Below are positions 33,296 through 45,407 of a DNA stretch of 64,000 nucleotides, in pieces. How positions within the stretch are numbered: position 1 is the stretch's first letter; every line of letters starts with the position of its first letter. Where the stretch lies: contig NC_053116.1 of NCBI RefSeq assembly GCF_010015445.1, positions 10,778,085-10,842,084 of the forward strand, written 5' to 3'. This DNA comes from Perca fluviatilis (lineage: Eukaryota; Chordata; Actinopteri; Perciformes; Percidae). A model generated the notes under the pieces. That model was not told where the DNA came from, did no database searches, and saw nothing but the letters and a program-made list of their open reading frames with translations. Position numbers and translations under genes: made by a program.

Positions 33296-33961
33296 GTAAG
33301 TCATTAATTGAAATTACTACTTGGTGTAAGTCTGTAAAGAAAGGTCAACCTGTTACGTTTGCCCATGATGAAAACATGATTAGTATACTAATCCAGATGC
33401 CATCACATTTTTACATGTGATTAATCTCATAACATTGCATATACTTCCGTCAGTAGTTTCCCTTTTAGATAAGATTAGCATTTTTGTGTGTGCTTTTGCT
33501 CTGTGGTTAAATTTTAAAAAAGTCTGTTTTTTGTTTTTGCTCTCACTCAAATGTCCTTTTTTATTTATGTGAAGAAATTACTTGCCATAAATGCCATATT
33601 TAAAGTTTCATGATGAATCTATGAAATTCTTCAACCACGCAGCCTCTGTTTGCCAAATAGCTTCCTCAAAGATTATATAAATATGACCTAAGATATGAAG
33701 GAGAAGGTTGGAAGTAGTAATTAGAGCCATGGATTTAATCATTTCAACAAGGCTGCAGTGTGTGAAATATTTATTCATAGTTGGATGTGCATTTCAGATA
33801 AATTTTTTTCTGGTCATAAAATACATTTAACTTTTCTTAATTGGCCAAGGTTTTAGAGAGTGAGTGGAGGCCTGGTCACATAACAACACATTTCTATAAG
33901 TGTGTGTATAATCACTTATCTGTTTAAAAGGCTGTTTGTGAAATGCATGTTAATTAGTTTC

Positions 33962-34175
33962 GGTAACACTTTTCTTGAATGTATCTACATAAGCGTGACA
34001 TGACACTGTCATGAACACATGACACTATCGTGACACATTTACCCTATGCTCATGACAAAAACCAAATGACACTTACTAATAGAAGCGTTATGTCATAAAC
34101 GTTTATGACTTGTTTATAATGTTTATTATAGTGTCATCTCACTCTGATGTAAATACCTTCAAGTAAAGTGTAACT
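33962..34175. mobile_element. 214-bp MITE, hAT-like
   Basis: Ends ggtaacacttttcttgaa and the complement of agttacactttacttgaa; exact 8-bp duplication ttagtttc (33954-33961 and 34176-34183). Unit 1 has one copy of ttagtttc and no element (31384-31391). It carries the 'gacatgacactgtcatgaac' words common in fish MITEs. Confidence 0.88.
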
Positions 34176-34378
34176 TTAGTTTCCACAGCCTCTTAATTAT
34201 GAATCAATAAAATTATTAAAGTTGTTATTTGTAACTTTCAGTTTGTGTTGATTCTAGCGGCCGCTTTGGACAAAAACGGTAGTGTTTATATCACACCTGC
34301 TGTCGTAAAGGTCTTTTCTTTACGGTGCTATATTGCCCACTGTATTACAGAGTTAGCGTTACTGGGAGGTCATATAGT

Positions 34379-34757
34379 TAGGATTGCGCATCGAGAACCG
34401 ATTCCTACAAAAATTAGGATTCCAGTAGAGTCGTTTCTTTATTGGAATCGTTTAGAGGATTTGGTTTGAAATCCGATCATCTCTTCCCAATTTAATATGC
34501 GCAAGTTTTGGTTTCCGAAGCGGTCAGGCGCTTGTTGTGTTGCAGCCTTGGAGCACGGTAAGCAGTGCTCTAGTGTGGCTTTATTTTACAGTGAAAAAGC
34601 CCTGTAAAACTGCAAACCACCATTGAATCAAAATAAAATTTTCCTCTTATTTGTGAAAATAGGCATGTGACCCGTTTCAACTCCACCCCTCAAAGAATCT
34701 GAATCGATAAGAGCCGGAATTGGAATAAGAATTGTTAAAATCCTAACGAAAATCCTA
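34379..34757. mobile_element. MITE-like insertion with local deletion
   Basis: Bounded by ttaggattgcgc on the left and the complement of ttaggattttcg on the right. Absent from unit 1, where about 34 bp of different sequence (31586-31620) lies instead, so the insertion came with a replacement or later deletion. Contains 'gaaccgattcc' words like the 23276-26125 hAT family. Confidence 0.55.
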
Positions 34758-35165
34758 ATTAATTTACAATAAGAGAATAAGTTAGAGATGCATCGTTGCA
34801 TTTCAAGTGTTGCAGACAGTAACTTAGCCTACTTTAGATGTATCGTGAGGTAAACCGGGTAACGTTATCCCTGTCACTGTGTCACGAGCCAAAGCATTAA
34901 GAGTTTGTTGTAGCAACCATCAATAACTTAGATTAATATAGCGCATTTCATGAAAGCCAAGGACATTTTACACAACTACAGGGGGACAAGTGAAAAGAAA
35001 AATGTAAGCCAACACTGACTAAAATGAATAAAACGTCTGCACTAAATGGAAGGTGGCGTAATTTCATGTCTGCTACTGACGTACAACCACATTGCGCACT
35101 GTAAAGTTATTTTATGAAGGAAATAGACATATTACATACCTGAAGGCCAATTCTGGGACATTTTT

Positions 35166-36477
35166 TAATCATTTACAATCCCGTAATTGTCTCCATCTGT
35201 TGAAAGCCAACCGAGCTGTGACTCAGGTTTTCACACATCGTCTGTCGTTTCCCTTTTAGCTTTTAGTTCTTCTTTGTTTAATTTCCTTCTTTTCTGTGAT
35301 GGTCCTGCCCCATTATCAGCCATAACTATAACTATAACAGATAACTTCTAAAATAACATTAAAATACAATTAGGCCTATATAAAGAAATCTTCTGCTGCC
35401 CTTTACATTGCTGGATACAATAACACAGACTTTTCCGGTGACCCGTCAGAATGTGTGCTCTGTAGCGCCGTCTACCTGCCATAAATCATTTTGTTACTTT
35501 GCGGGGAAAATCGGACCCAGGCAAAGGCATTATTAAAAACTATATAAAATTAGCGTTATTTTTCACTGTTAGTCTCGCTGTTACAGGTCATTTATGATCA
35601 TCAAATGATTGTTTATGATTATTATTATTTGTTTATTATAGTTTTAGAAACATTTAAAAGTTACTTATAGTCACTTTGAAATGAACAAGGGTATCTTTGT
35701 GGTATTAGCATATCTCTGATGTCGGTAACATTGTCCTGATTTATGTTTTTGCAGAAATACCACCCCAAACCTCAACACAGCTTTATTTTCTGCTGATATT
35801 GCTTGCTACAAAGTGAAGTAGTGTTTGGCGATATGTTCTGTACTGTACCTCAGTTTGTAAGGTATTCACTCAAATTCATTGAAAAAACGAACATTCCCAT
35901 CTGGTTATTTAATCCAAAAACCGTTTCCTGATTAATTTTCCAGAAATTGATACTATACCATGATATACTGTATATCAATATCATATTTGCTGAAACTCTC
36001 ACTATATCCTGACAGACCTAATGGCATTGTCAAGTCTCCACCTCGCCCAAATTTGAACAACCAATCAGAGCCGAGGAGCCTTAATGCAGCATCAGTCATT
36101 GTTTGTGAACTGCGATCAAACTGCTAAACCTGATCGCACTGATCAAGTATGAATCAAAGATTCTGTTACTATATTTCTTGCCTCAGATGTTGTCATTTCA
36201 ACATATTTTAGTGTATCTCTTCCTTAACACAAACACAATGGATCCAGTTTGATCCAAGATATACTAATTAGGGGTTCGAGCCCGAGGGGGCCGGGAGCTG
36301 CGTATGCAAGTCAACGCGGCTCCCAGTACCAGAAATATGATATTTAAATTAATCCTAGGTATATCATTGCTTTTTTTGAAGGCTTTTTCAGATAAAATCT
36401 TGACTCAACAGTGGTGATATAATTTTCTCAAAATGTGTAAAGCTAGGGGTGGGAATCACCAGGCACCCCACGATATG
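35166..36477. other. Intergenic, no gene
   Basis: AT-rich with no supported exon. I looked for the missing 3' exons of the complement regulator here and found no cysteine-rich open module and no hydrophobic tail. Confidence 0.5.
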
Positions 36478-36594
36478 ATATTATCTCCATACTTCTATCA
36501 AGATACAATATTATTGGGATTTTTAACATATTGTGAGATTCTGCAATATATTGCAATTTATTACCTGAAAGCAATTGATTTTGTTACTTTAGTA

Positions 36595-37205
36595 CAGGGG
36601 TCAGCAACCCTTCCAATTAAAAGAGCCATTTTTGGCCCAAAATAATTCAAAGAAATCTGAAATCTATGATTCTTATAATGAAGGTAACTAAGTCTATTTA
36701 AGTGTAAATCAGTCTATCAACATGACTAATAGGGCATTCATTAATGTGGTGAAGTTTGTTGCCATTTGAGAGTGACATATCTTACATTTTCTGATCAATA
36801 CAATGTCATTGACAATTTAGTTACAGAAAAGCTGCTTTGATATTTTTGAACCAATACTTCATGTATCACCATTTGTGAAGGACTTTCCATGGCCTTTTTA
36901 CTCATTACAATCTCCTGAACTGCCACAAAACCAGTAACAGTAGTGAGAGTTTGGAGATTTAAACAAATTCATGAAAGTACATTTGCTCTGCTTTCTGCAG
37001 CAGGTCTGATATTTTTCTGTTTTTAGATGCATATTTTAGTTGACTGAAATGTAAGCCTTAATGGAGAATGTAAGAATGACTTTAGGCCTACAAACTACAC
37101 ACTAAATAAAACTTAAAATGCAAAACAAAAAATAACCATTATTCATTTCCATATAACTCTTTGTCAAAAGGAGCCACTGGAGAGGGGCTAAAGAGCCTAC
37201 ATCTG
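36595..37205. mobile_element. Non-autonomous hAT-like element (copy B)
   Basis: The same element as 716-1324, starting CAGGGGTCAGCAACC. Duplicated with the segment. Confidence 0.6.
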
Positions 37206-38507
37206 CTCCAGTACCAACAAGTTAAATACTGATATGCAATTTATATAATAAAAGATTGATACTTGGCTTCTGCGATTAAAAAATATGGCGATACTAAGCT
37301 GTATTTATTTGTTTGTTTTCCTTACCCCTACAACACATTAGATTCTTTATTGTCCTTTTTTCAAGTAAATTTGTTGCCACAGTCTGTGCAGAGCCTGACA
37401 TAAATACATAGGTACATGAATACATTATACACCACAACATGACTACATGAAAGACATCAGATACATTTATACACACATGACCATTACCGATGTGTTTTGT
37501 TGAGTGATGTTATGGCAGCTATAGCCATTACCAAACAGTTTATCATAATGACTGACCCTGGTAAATCAAAGTCATTTTAATTCATTTGTTTTTTAACAGT
37601 AGCAGATTAGCACCACTGTTTGACACAATTCTGTCCTTATTGTTTTTTACAGATAATTATGACATAAGTTGGCTATAGGCTTGGGTGTAACTGTTCTTGG
37701 TAAGTTTCAACTTCATCTTTGAACAGTAGATCAAGAATGTAAAGCGGTAACGTTGACCCAAATGAGATCATGATGCCCTTACAAGAACCACATGGTCATA
37801 CTACAGTAGATATGGTGTTCTAGAGAGGGCATTATGTTCTCATCTGGGTCAAAAAATACCATACTAATGTATTAATGGCTTGATGTGTCACCTTGTCACT
37901 TCCTGTGGTTTGTGTTTTGTACATATTGTTATGATAGTCCTTTCTGAATTGGCATGCTAACAAATAGCAAAAGTCCCTTTTTAAGCAATAATTTCATAAA
38001 AGCAAAGCCTTTTGGGATTACCAAAACCCTTCATGGTAGGCATTTAAACGGGCCCATCATCTCAAAAACATTTACATTTTTTTTCTCAGTGGTATACATC
38101 AAGAAACAACGGTAAAAAGTTGTCTTATTTAACTATGCCGACTAACCCTTAAAATGGCTTTGTCCCTGTCGTGGCTTTTCCGACCTTTTGTTGATTTCTG
38201 CTTTGGATCTGGTCAGCATTTAGCCTATATTCTGTTAACACTCCCTCTGTCTGTCATGTCTTAAGTGTTGCATGGATAGTTGTGCATGTGCATTTGTAAC
38301 GCTTTTTTTTTTCTGAAGGTTTTCTCTACCACACAGTTTCAACGTTGTCATAAGGGGGCGCTGTAATAAACCCTCAAAACACTCTCTTACACGGTGCTGG
38401 AGATCACTCTGTAGAAAGAGCGCTGCCCCAAGTTCCTTTTGGTGGTTTTAATCAAGTGTTGATAAACTTGTCAGCCAGGTCATGAAGTCATGAATGAATG
38501 AACTAGC

Positions 38508-39375
38508 CAAACGGTAGTATTCGGACCGGATTAGAACGCAAATTTCAGTTCCGACTGAAATATTTTCCCTCATGTCCTCTTTATTTCCTTCTCCCTTTTC
38601 TGCCGAGTGGCGCACGTGCCCGCTCGCGGTGTGAAGTGCGTGTCCGCGCTATTCTCGGACATGCACTCTACAATCACTGCTGATAGACTGCTTTTTGTAC
38701 ACACTCCGAAACGGACGTAAAAAGCTAGCTACCGTAAATGTAGGCTACTTTTAAAATGGCATATTTTCCCTGTGGGCTCACCAAAACGGACGTGAAAGCA
38801 TATTAACCATTCACTGCATGGAATCGCTAGTAAACATATTACAATTGCTCTGCTAGTCTATCGTTCAGGACAAGACCCTGAAGCCTGGTGGTGGGGGAGG
38901 CAGGACAGCCTCCCCAAATTGTCTGCCCTTTCAAACTCATACCTGGGTGTGTACAGACCTCTTGGACACCATCTGAGAGAGTTTTCTCTTGTGCAGGACA
39001 TGCCATAAGTCAGGAGAGGTGTAGCCTAGTATCTTGCCACAGAAGGCAAATATGGTCATTTTTCTGCAAAAGAACTGCTAAAGTTTGAAGCTGGTTGGCA
39101 TACCAACTCAACATTTATTTTGTTGTTACTTGTTAATAGTCTAACTGTTATTTGTTAAATGATTGTAGTTATTTGTTAGGTGACTTAGGTTTATAATATA
39201 TTTAAGTACTTTAAAACGTTAATATATCGTTCAATTAAAAAATTTTAAATAAAAAAAACAACTCTTTCTTTTAAGTCATTTTTCAGTTTTTCAAAAATCG
39301 GTTTAGGAATCAATCGTTTTAAAAGTACCGGTTCAGCATTGGAATCGTAAAAATCCAAATGGTACCCAACCCTAG
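38508..39375 (-). mobile_element. Uninterrupted, inverted relative of the 23276-26125 hAT
   Basis: The complement matches both flanks of the nested element in 23276-26125 and reads through its insertion site (at about 38780-38800). The ggtacccaaccct terminus is at about 39361-39373; the other terminus is truncated just after 'aaacggtagtattcggac'. Absent from copy A, so it is a later arrival in copy B. Confidence 0.75.
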
Positions 39376-40676
39376 TAAGCACAGGTTCTAGTAATAGAAT
39401 GGCATATAAATTACGTTTCCCTGAATGTGAAGTGAAATAGATGATTTATATTTTAATCATCTACGAACCATTTCAATACGTTGGTTTTAATTTAACCTTT
39501 AATACTGGGTCACACTGCGCCCAGCTTACGAGCACCTGTCAGGTCAGGAATGTCAGCTTGCAGAAAGCTACTGGTTGCATTGCAACTAGAGGCACCTTGC
39601 GAGTGTCACAGAAATGATGTCCTGTCATTATTGCTAGTGTAATTTGCAAACTTGATCTTGGGTGAACAGCACATAATGTCATGGAAAGGATTTTTAGGTT
39701 GACTCATTCCTACAAAAGGAGAAAGTAGCGGTGGCTGCTGGTATGTCACATTTTTGGAAATGTTTCTGAGGAAACCGCTTTTGTTGTGTGTCCCTGTGTA
39801 ATGAAATATGATAGAAATGTGACAACTGAGCATTTGGTGGTATGATAGTCGTATTTCCTTCTGCTGAAGAGGTTGTGTCTTTGCACACTTTGTGAAAATT
39901 AAGTATTATTACAATAATCAAATTTCAAAGTTTGGAACACCAGGCCACATGATATGAATATAAACCGGCTATTTGAACTTTTTGGTCTTGGATGATGTTG
40001 TGGTGACCTGCTTATTTCTGCTCTTAGAAATAAATGTGTAGAATTTTGCATCTCAAAGTAACACACACACAAGTTTGGATATTTTAGGTAAGAGACAGAC
40101 AAGTGCAGCAGACAGTGCTGTGGTCTTTGTGTGTGTGTAGGTATTCTTTAAATATGGGTGGTCTGTAGTCTTTTGGATGAAGAGGGTGTTTCTATGGACC
40201 TCCCTAAAAGTCTCCTCACTTCCTATTTGCCTAGTCATACATAAGCAGCAACGTTGACCAGTCATTATTGGATTACAGCTCTGGGAGAGGTTCTCCTGAC
40301 AATGTGGCTCCAAAAGAGAGAGAGGATGTAGAACTCCCGTTACAAGGATAGACTGCCAAGCACAGCTGAACTAATTTATGCCAAATAAATGGATGGATGT
40401 TGACAGATCCTTTTTATATTTCATACTCCATGTCCATGATGTATTACTAATCTTTTCTTCCTTCTATGTTATCTGCGGCAGTTAACTTATATGTTTGACA
40501 CCTGCCTGTGTTACTTCTCTTAAAACCTTAAAAAACATTCTTTTTTTACAATTTGTCTAAAAATGTCAAGTTAAAATTTTCTTTTCTTTTTTTGTAGTAA
40601 GCATCACAGTCCTGTATTTCCAACATTACTTAAAAAGTAAAAAGGGCTGGTTGAGAAGAGGACTTCTTTGACTGAC

Positions 40677-41043
40677 CTGTGCCGGCCCTGTGCACAGGCT
40701 CAGGGAACGTTTTTGTTATAAACCGTCTATTGAAACAAAGCACAGAGAAATTTGGATAACACTCTACAGAGTGGGACTTCATTCTCTGCTAAGGACGCCA
40801 TTACTCCCACTATATCTTCACATAGCAAATATTTGTTTGCTGCTATATTAATGGTCTGAATGTCGAGTACGGCCCCTTTAAACTCCATGTTGATTTAAAA
40901 CTTTTGCACTATAGCTTAGAGCACAGCTCAGCTTGCCCATTGCAGCTCAGTTACACTGATGGCTTGAAACAAGCAAAATCAGTAAAGAATGTTTGCATGC
41001 TTGACCCTAAATAAAGCTGTATAAACTTTAGAAACTTTAACAA
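40677..41043. other. Insertion specific to copy B
   Basis: About 367 bp beginning 'cctgtgccggccctgtgcac', missing between 5729 and 5730 of copy A. No family recognised. Confidence 0.5.
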
Positions 41044-41082
41044 CAGATCAAAGTGTATCAGTTTCAGTTTGATGCTTAAGAA

Positions 41083-41819
41083 CACAGTGAATTTGCCTCT
41101 ATTTACTTCTATAAGAAATGTCACCATTTGTTTAACTGGAATGGATATAATAATACATTGTGTAAATGAGAGGCTCCTTGCCGATAAACCAGTCCTCCAG
41201 TCTTGTAAATAACAATGGGATCTGTGAAACCGTCCCAAGCATAGTGCCTAAATTAAAGGCATGTTCCATATGCTTTCTTTTAGGCATGTTCCATATGCTT
41301 TATTTAAAAAAGCCAAGTATTTTAGCTTGTTGTTTGTCAGTTTTTGAATGTTTGTTAATAGATGCTTAATGGTAGCCCTACCTTAACTGTGTATGCTTAA
41401 TAATTGGTCATGTTTAATGGCATTTTGTGTGTTGTGTAGCTTCACCAAATGAAGTTAAAACAGTTTTCTCTGACAAGGAAATTTTTGTATTAATAATTAA
41501 AAGAAATAATTGATCAGGTATTGGTTTTGTAGACATCTCTCTTCTAGAGTGTCAGATTAATATTTGTATACCCCTACACTACTCGGAAGAAAATGCATAC
41601 TTTAAGAGTATTAGAACACAGGTATTGTGTCTGTGGTTAAATAAAGATGTATAGACTGATTTCTGATTAAAAATGTTGCACTTGCCTGGCTCTTTATCTG
41701 TATTTATGTGAGTTTTATATTATGTTCACTCTTTGTAAATAATTATTGAAATAAAACAACAATGTAAATGGATTCATGGATGCATTCATTTCAATTGTTT
41801 CCTTTCAGAAAATGGGATA
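41083..41819. other. Spacer, no gene
   Basis: AT-rich, with no supported ORF. A short direct repeat 'ggcatgttccatatgcttt' occurs at about 41259 and 41283. Confidence 0.5.
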
Positions 41820-42349
41820 AAAGTAATGTTGTGAAAATTAAAGTCAGTATAGAATATTACTGTTAAAAATGTCGTAAAAATAATCAAGGAATTGTAGTTC
41901 AAAATGTTAGTCAGTATATTATGTAATAAAACTGTAAGTAAAGGTCATGGTTATAGTACACAATGTCATGAAAAAGTTATATCACATAAATCTCATGAAA
42001 GTCATAGTATAGTATTTGATAAAAATGTGATAAAATCATAAAGTATGTTGAAACCTCACAGTATTTCGGAAAAAGTCACAAAAACAACATAGTATAGTAT
42101 GTTGAAAAAGTCATGCTATAGTATGTAGAAGAAAGTCCCAAAAATGTCAAAGTATAGTATGTCGAAAAAAGTCAAAGTATGTTATGTCGAAGAAATCCAT
42201 AAAACATAGTATGTAAGTCGAAAAAACATCATAGTTTAGTGTGTTGAAAAAAAAGTCAAAAAACGTCATAGTAAAGTATGTCGGAAAAAAGTCATAGTAT
42301 TGTATGTCGAAGAAAGTCACAAAAATGTCATTGTATAGCATGTAAATTA

Positions 42350-42664
42350 AGTCTTGGGAGACCCTACCAGGAGCACACAGCTCCAGACAACACAGCCCTT
42401 AGGTTCATAGGGACACACAAACCTCTCCACCACGATAAGGTGATGGTTCCCTAGGGAGGTGTTCCAGGCACGTCCAGCTGGGGGAAGACCCAGGAATAGG
42501 TGGAAGGATTATATCTCCAACCTGGCCTGGGAACGCCTCGGGATCCCCCAGTCGGAGCTGGTTAATGTGGCTCGGCAAAGGGAAGTTTGGGGTCCCTTGC
42601 TGGAGCTGCTCCCCCCGCGACCCGATACCGGATAAGCGGGTGAAGATGGATGGATGGATGGTAA
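42350..42664 (+). mobile_element. Rex3/RTE-type LINE 3' end
   Basis: Encodes the reverse-transcriptase C-terminus RNRWKDYISNLAWERLGIPQ and REVWGPLLELLPPRPDTG, then stop and a (GATG)n tail (atggatggatgg), the 3' tail known for Rex3. Inserted in the satellite. Confidence 0.8.
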
Positions 42665-42857
42665 ATTAAGTCATATTATATTATGTCAAAGAAAGTTACA
42701 AAAACGTCTTAGAAAGGTATGTCGAAAAAATCTTTGTATAGTAGTCATAAAAAGTCAGGTTAGTATGTCGAAAAATAGTCATAAAAAGTCATAATATAGG
42801 ATGCCGGAAAATGTCATAGTATAGTATGACGGAGAAAGTCAAAAAAGTCATAGATTA

Positions 42858-43262
42858 AAGATTCAAAATCCTTTATTAATTCGACTACGGGGAAATTCAC
42901 ATTGTTGCAGCACCAAGGAACAAGGGAAAAAGTACAAAGAGAAATTATAGATAAACAATAAATAGGTATAGAGAATAAATAGTAACAATTGCGTTTACAG
43001 TGTTGAACAGACACATTATTTCACGGTTTAGTATGTGTGATTTGTTCATGTGGTCTACTGGGAGCAGTGCTGATTGATCAGTCTGACAGCAGCAGGAAGG
43101 AAAGACCTGCACTATCTCTCCTTGACGCAGCACCGATGCAGCAGCCCGTCACTGAAGGAGCTGCTCAGTGCCTTCAGAGGGTCCTGCATTGGGTGGGATA
43201 GGTTGTCCACCAAGGAGGATATTTTAGCAACTGTCCTCCTGTCTCACACCATCTCCAAGATA
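42858..43262 (-). mobile_element. LINE 3' end, minus strand
   Basis: Read on the minus strand it encodes LVDNLSHPMQDPLKALSSSF and SFLPAAVRLIS, the C-terminus of a teleost non-LTR element, followed by its 3' UTR ending 'aataaaggattttgaatctt' near 42858. Inserted in the satellite. A shorter relative is at 54508-54556. Confidence 0.65.
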
Positions 43263-43976
43263 GAAAAAGTCATATTATGTCGAAGAAAGTCATAAAAAGT
43301 AATATTATAGTATGTCGAAAAAAAGTGATAAAAAGTCGTAATATAGTAAGTCGAAAAAAGTGATGAAAGAGTCATTGTATAGTATGTCAAAAAAGTGATT
43401 AAAAGGTCATAGTATAGTATGTCGAAAAAAGTGATAAAAAGTCATAGTATAGTATATCGAAAAATTTGATAAAAAGTCATGTTATAGTTTGTCGAAAAAA
43501 GTGATAAAAAAGTCATAGAATAGTATGTCGAAAAATATGATTAAAAAAGTAATGTATGTTGAAAAAAAGTGATAAAAAGTCACGTTATAATATGTAGCAA
43601 AAAGTAATAAAAATGTCAACTAAAAATAGTATGTCAAAAAAAGTGATTAAAAAGTCATAGTTGAAAGAAGTGATTAAGAAGTCATAGTATGTTGAAAAAA
43701 GTAATAGAATAGTACGTTGAAAACAGTCATAGTATAGTATGTTGAAAAATGTGATTAAAAAGTAATATTATAATATGTAGAAAAAAGTGATAAAAAGGTC
43801 ATAGTATAATCTGTCGAAAAAAGTGATAAAAACGTCATAGTATGTCGAAAAAAGTGATTAAAAAGTCATAGTATAATATGTCGAAAAAAGTAATAAAAAC
43901 GTCATAGTATGTTCAAAAAAGTGATAAAAAAGTCATAGTATAGTATGTCGAAAACAGTGATAAAAAAGTCATAGTA

Positions 43977-44475
43977 TGTGGTTGTGGATATTTCTGTTGC
44001 CTGTTTGTATATTTATTCTGTATTTTTCTGTTCCCTGTCTTGTAGATTTATCCTGTTTTGTGTATTCTGTGGACTGTTTTGATTGTGTATTTCTGTTTCC
44101 TGTTTTATTTTGATAGTCCTGGTTTTCTGTCTTGTCTTGTCTAGTTTTACTTCCTGTGTTTTCCCGCCTTTGTTGATTACCCTGTCTCTCCTAATGGGTT
44201 TCACCTGCTGTGTCACCTGCCCCCTCATTACCTCATTACCCCAGTGTATGTACCCGTGTTTCCCTGTGTCAGCTCAGTAGTTCCAGTTTTTTTTGTAATC
44301 TCTGTTTTTTGGATGCCCTTTTACCTCTTTTGGAATTGTCTTTTGCCTATCGAAGCCTCAGGACACCCTTGGTTTATTTTTGTATTTTTGTTCAATAAAC
44401 CTTCGTGTCCAACCTTCTGTCTACCTGCCTGTCCTTTCCCTGCGTTCGGGTCCTATTATTCCCTGCCAAACAACA
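43977..44475 (+). mobile_element. Solo-LTR-like insertion
   Basis: About 499 bp starting TGTGGTTGTGG and ending CCAAACAACA, with an aataaa signal near 44394 and 'ctgcgttcgggtcct' near its end. Similar in style to the LTR at 54557-55065. The flanks are satellite and show no exact 5-bp duplication. ORFs 44083-44498 are LTR composition artefacts. Confidence 0.55.
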
Positions 44476-45397
44476 TTATAGTATGGAGAAAAAAGTAATA
44501 TAAACGTCAGAGTATGTCGACAAAAGTGATAAAAAGGCCATAGTATAGTATGTCGAAAAAATTATGAAAGATGCTATAGTATAGTATGTCGAAAAAAGTG
44601 ATAAAAAGGCCATAGTATAGTATATCGAAAAACATGATGAAAGAAGCCATAGTATAGTATGTCGAAAAAAGTGATAAAGAGGCCATAGTATATTATATAG
44701 AAAAAAATGATGAAAAAAGCCATAGTATAGTATTTCAAAATAAGGGATAAAAAAGCCATAGTTTAGTATGTCAAAAAAATTTATATTATAGCATGTCGAA
44801 AAAAGTTATAAAAAAGCCATAGTATAGTATGTCGAAAAAAGTGATAAAAAGGCCATAGTATAGTATGTCAAAAAAATTCATAGTATAGTATATTGAAAAA
44901 AGTGATAAAAGGCCATAATATAGTATGTCGAAAAAAGTGATTAAAAGCCCATAGTATAGTATGTCGAAACAAGTCATAATATAGTATGTCGAAAAAAGTG
45001 ATAAAAAATCCATTGTATAGTATGTCCAAAAAAGTGATAAAAAGGCCATAGTATAGTATGTCGAAAAAAGTGATAAAAAAGCCATAGTATAGTATGTCGA
45101 AGAAAATGATGAAAGAAGCCTAGAATAGTATGTCGAAAAAAGTGATAAAAAAGCCATAGTATATATAGTATGTCAAAACAAGTCATAGTATAGTATATTT
45201 CAAAAGAATTCATATTATAGTATGTCGGAAAAAGTGATAAAAAAGCCATAGTATATATAGTATGTCAAAACAAGTCATAGTATAGTATATTTCAAAAGAA
45301 TTCATATTATAGTCATAGTGGTCATAGTGTAGTGTGTCGAAAAAAGTGATAAAAAGGCCATGATATAGTATGTTGAAAAAAATGATAAAAAAGCCAT

Positions 45398-45407
45398 ATG
45401 TCGACAT
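45398..45407. repeat. Orientation-switch point of the satellite
   Basis: Palindrome atgtcgacat at the junction between minus-orientation units to the left and plus-orientation units to the right. Confidence 0.9.

Larger units (their letters stand above)
32044..35165 (+). repeat. Tandem duplication in the RCA locus, unit 2
   Basis: Starts within the last ~28 bp of a duplicated exon 2 (tggactactgtgatgctgaa, 32044 onward, about 80% matching its exon-2 counterpart), so the first sushi domain and leader were not duplicated. It joins unit 1 at 32038-32043 without microhomology that I can see. Longer than unit 1 because of insertions at 33962-34175 and about 34379-34757. Confidence 0.88.
36478..41082 (+). 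repeat. Segmental duplication, copy B
   Basis: Direct copy of 595-5772. It preserves the empty sites for three insertions of copy A (Tc1 near 37930; TTAA at 39899-39902; TTAA at 40520-40523). Its own insertions are at about 38120-39770 and 40677-41043. No gene is visible. Confidence 0.85.
41820..45397 (-). repeat. 36-bp satellite, minus-orientation domain
   Basis: Diverged toward the left and regular toward the right. Unit read on this strand: 'catagtatagtatgtcg' followed by 'aaaaaagtgataaaaaggc'. Units are about 36 bp, with many shortened ones in 41820-44000. Interrupted by a Rex3-type LINE end, another LINE end and an LTR-like block. Confidence 0.93.

Noticed and set aside
33296..33420. 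Read-through extension after exon 6' as a terminal exon
   Set aside because: A perfect gtaagt donor precedes it, and the same extension exists in unit 1 intron sequence; it is most likely intronic.
36270..36290. 'ggggttcgagcccgag' as a tRNA B-box
   Set aside because: No A-box at the right distance and no cloverleaf can be drawn.
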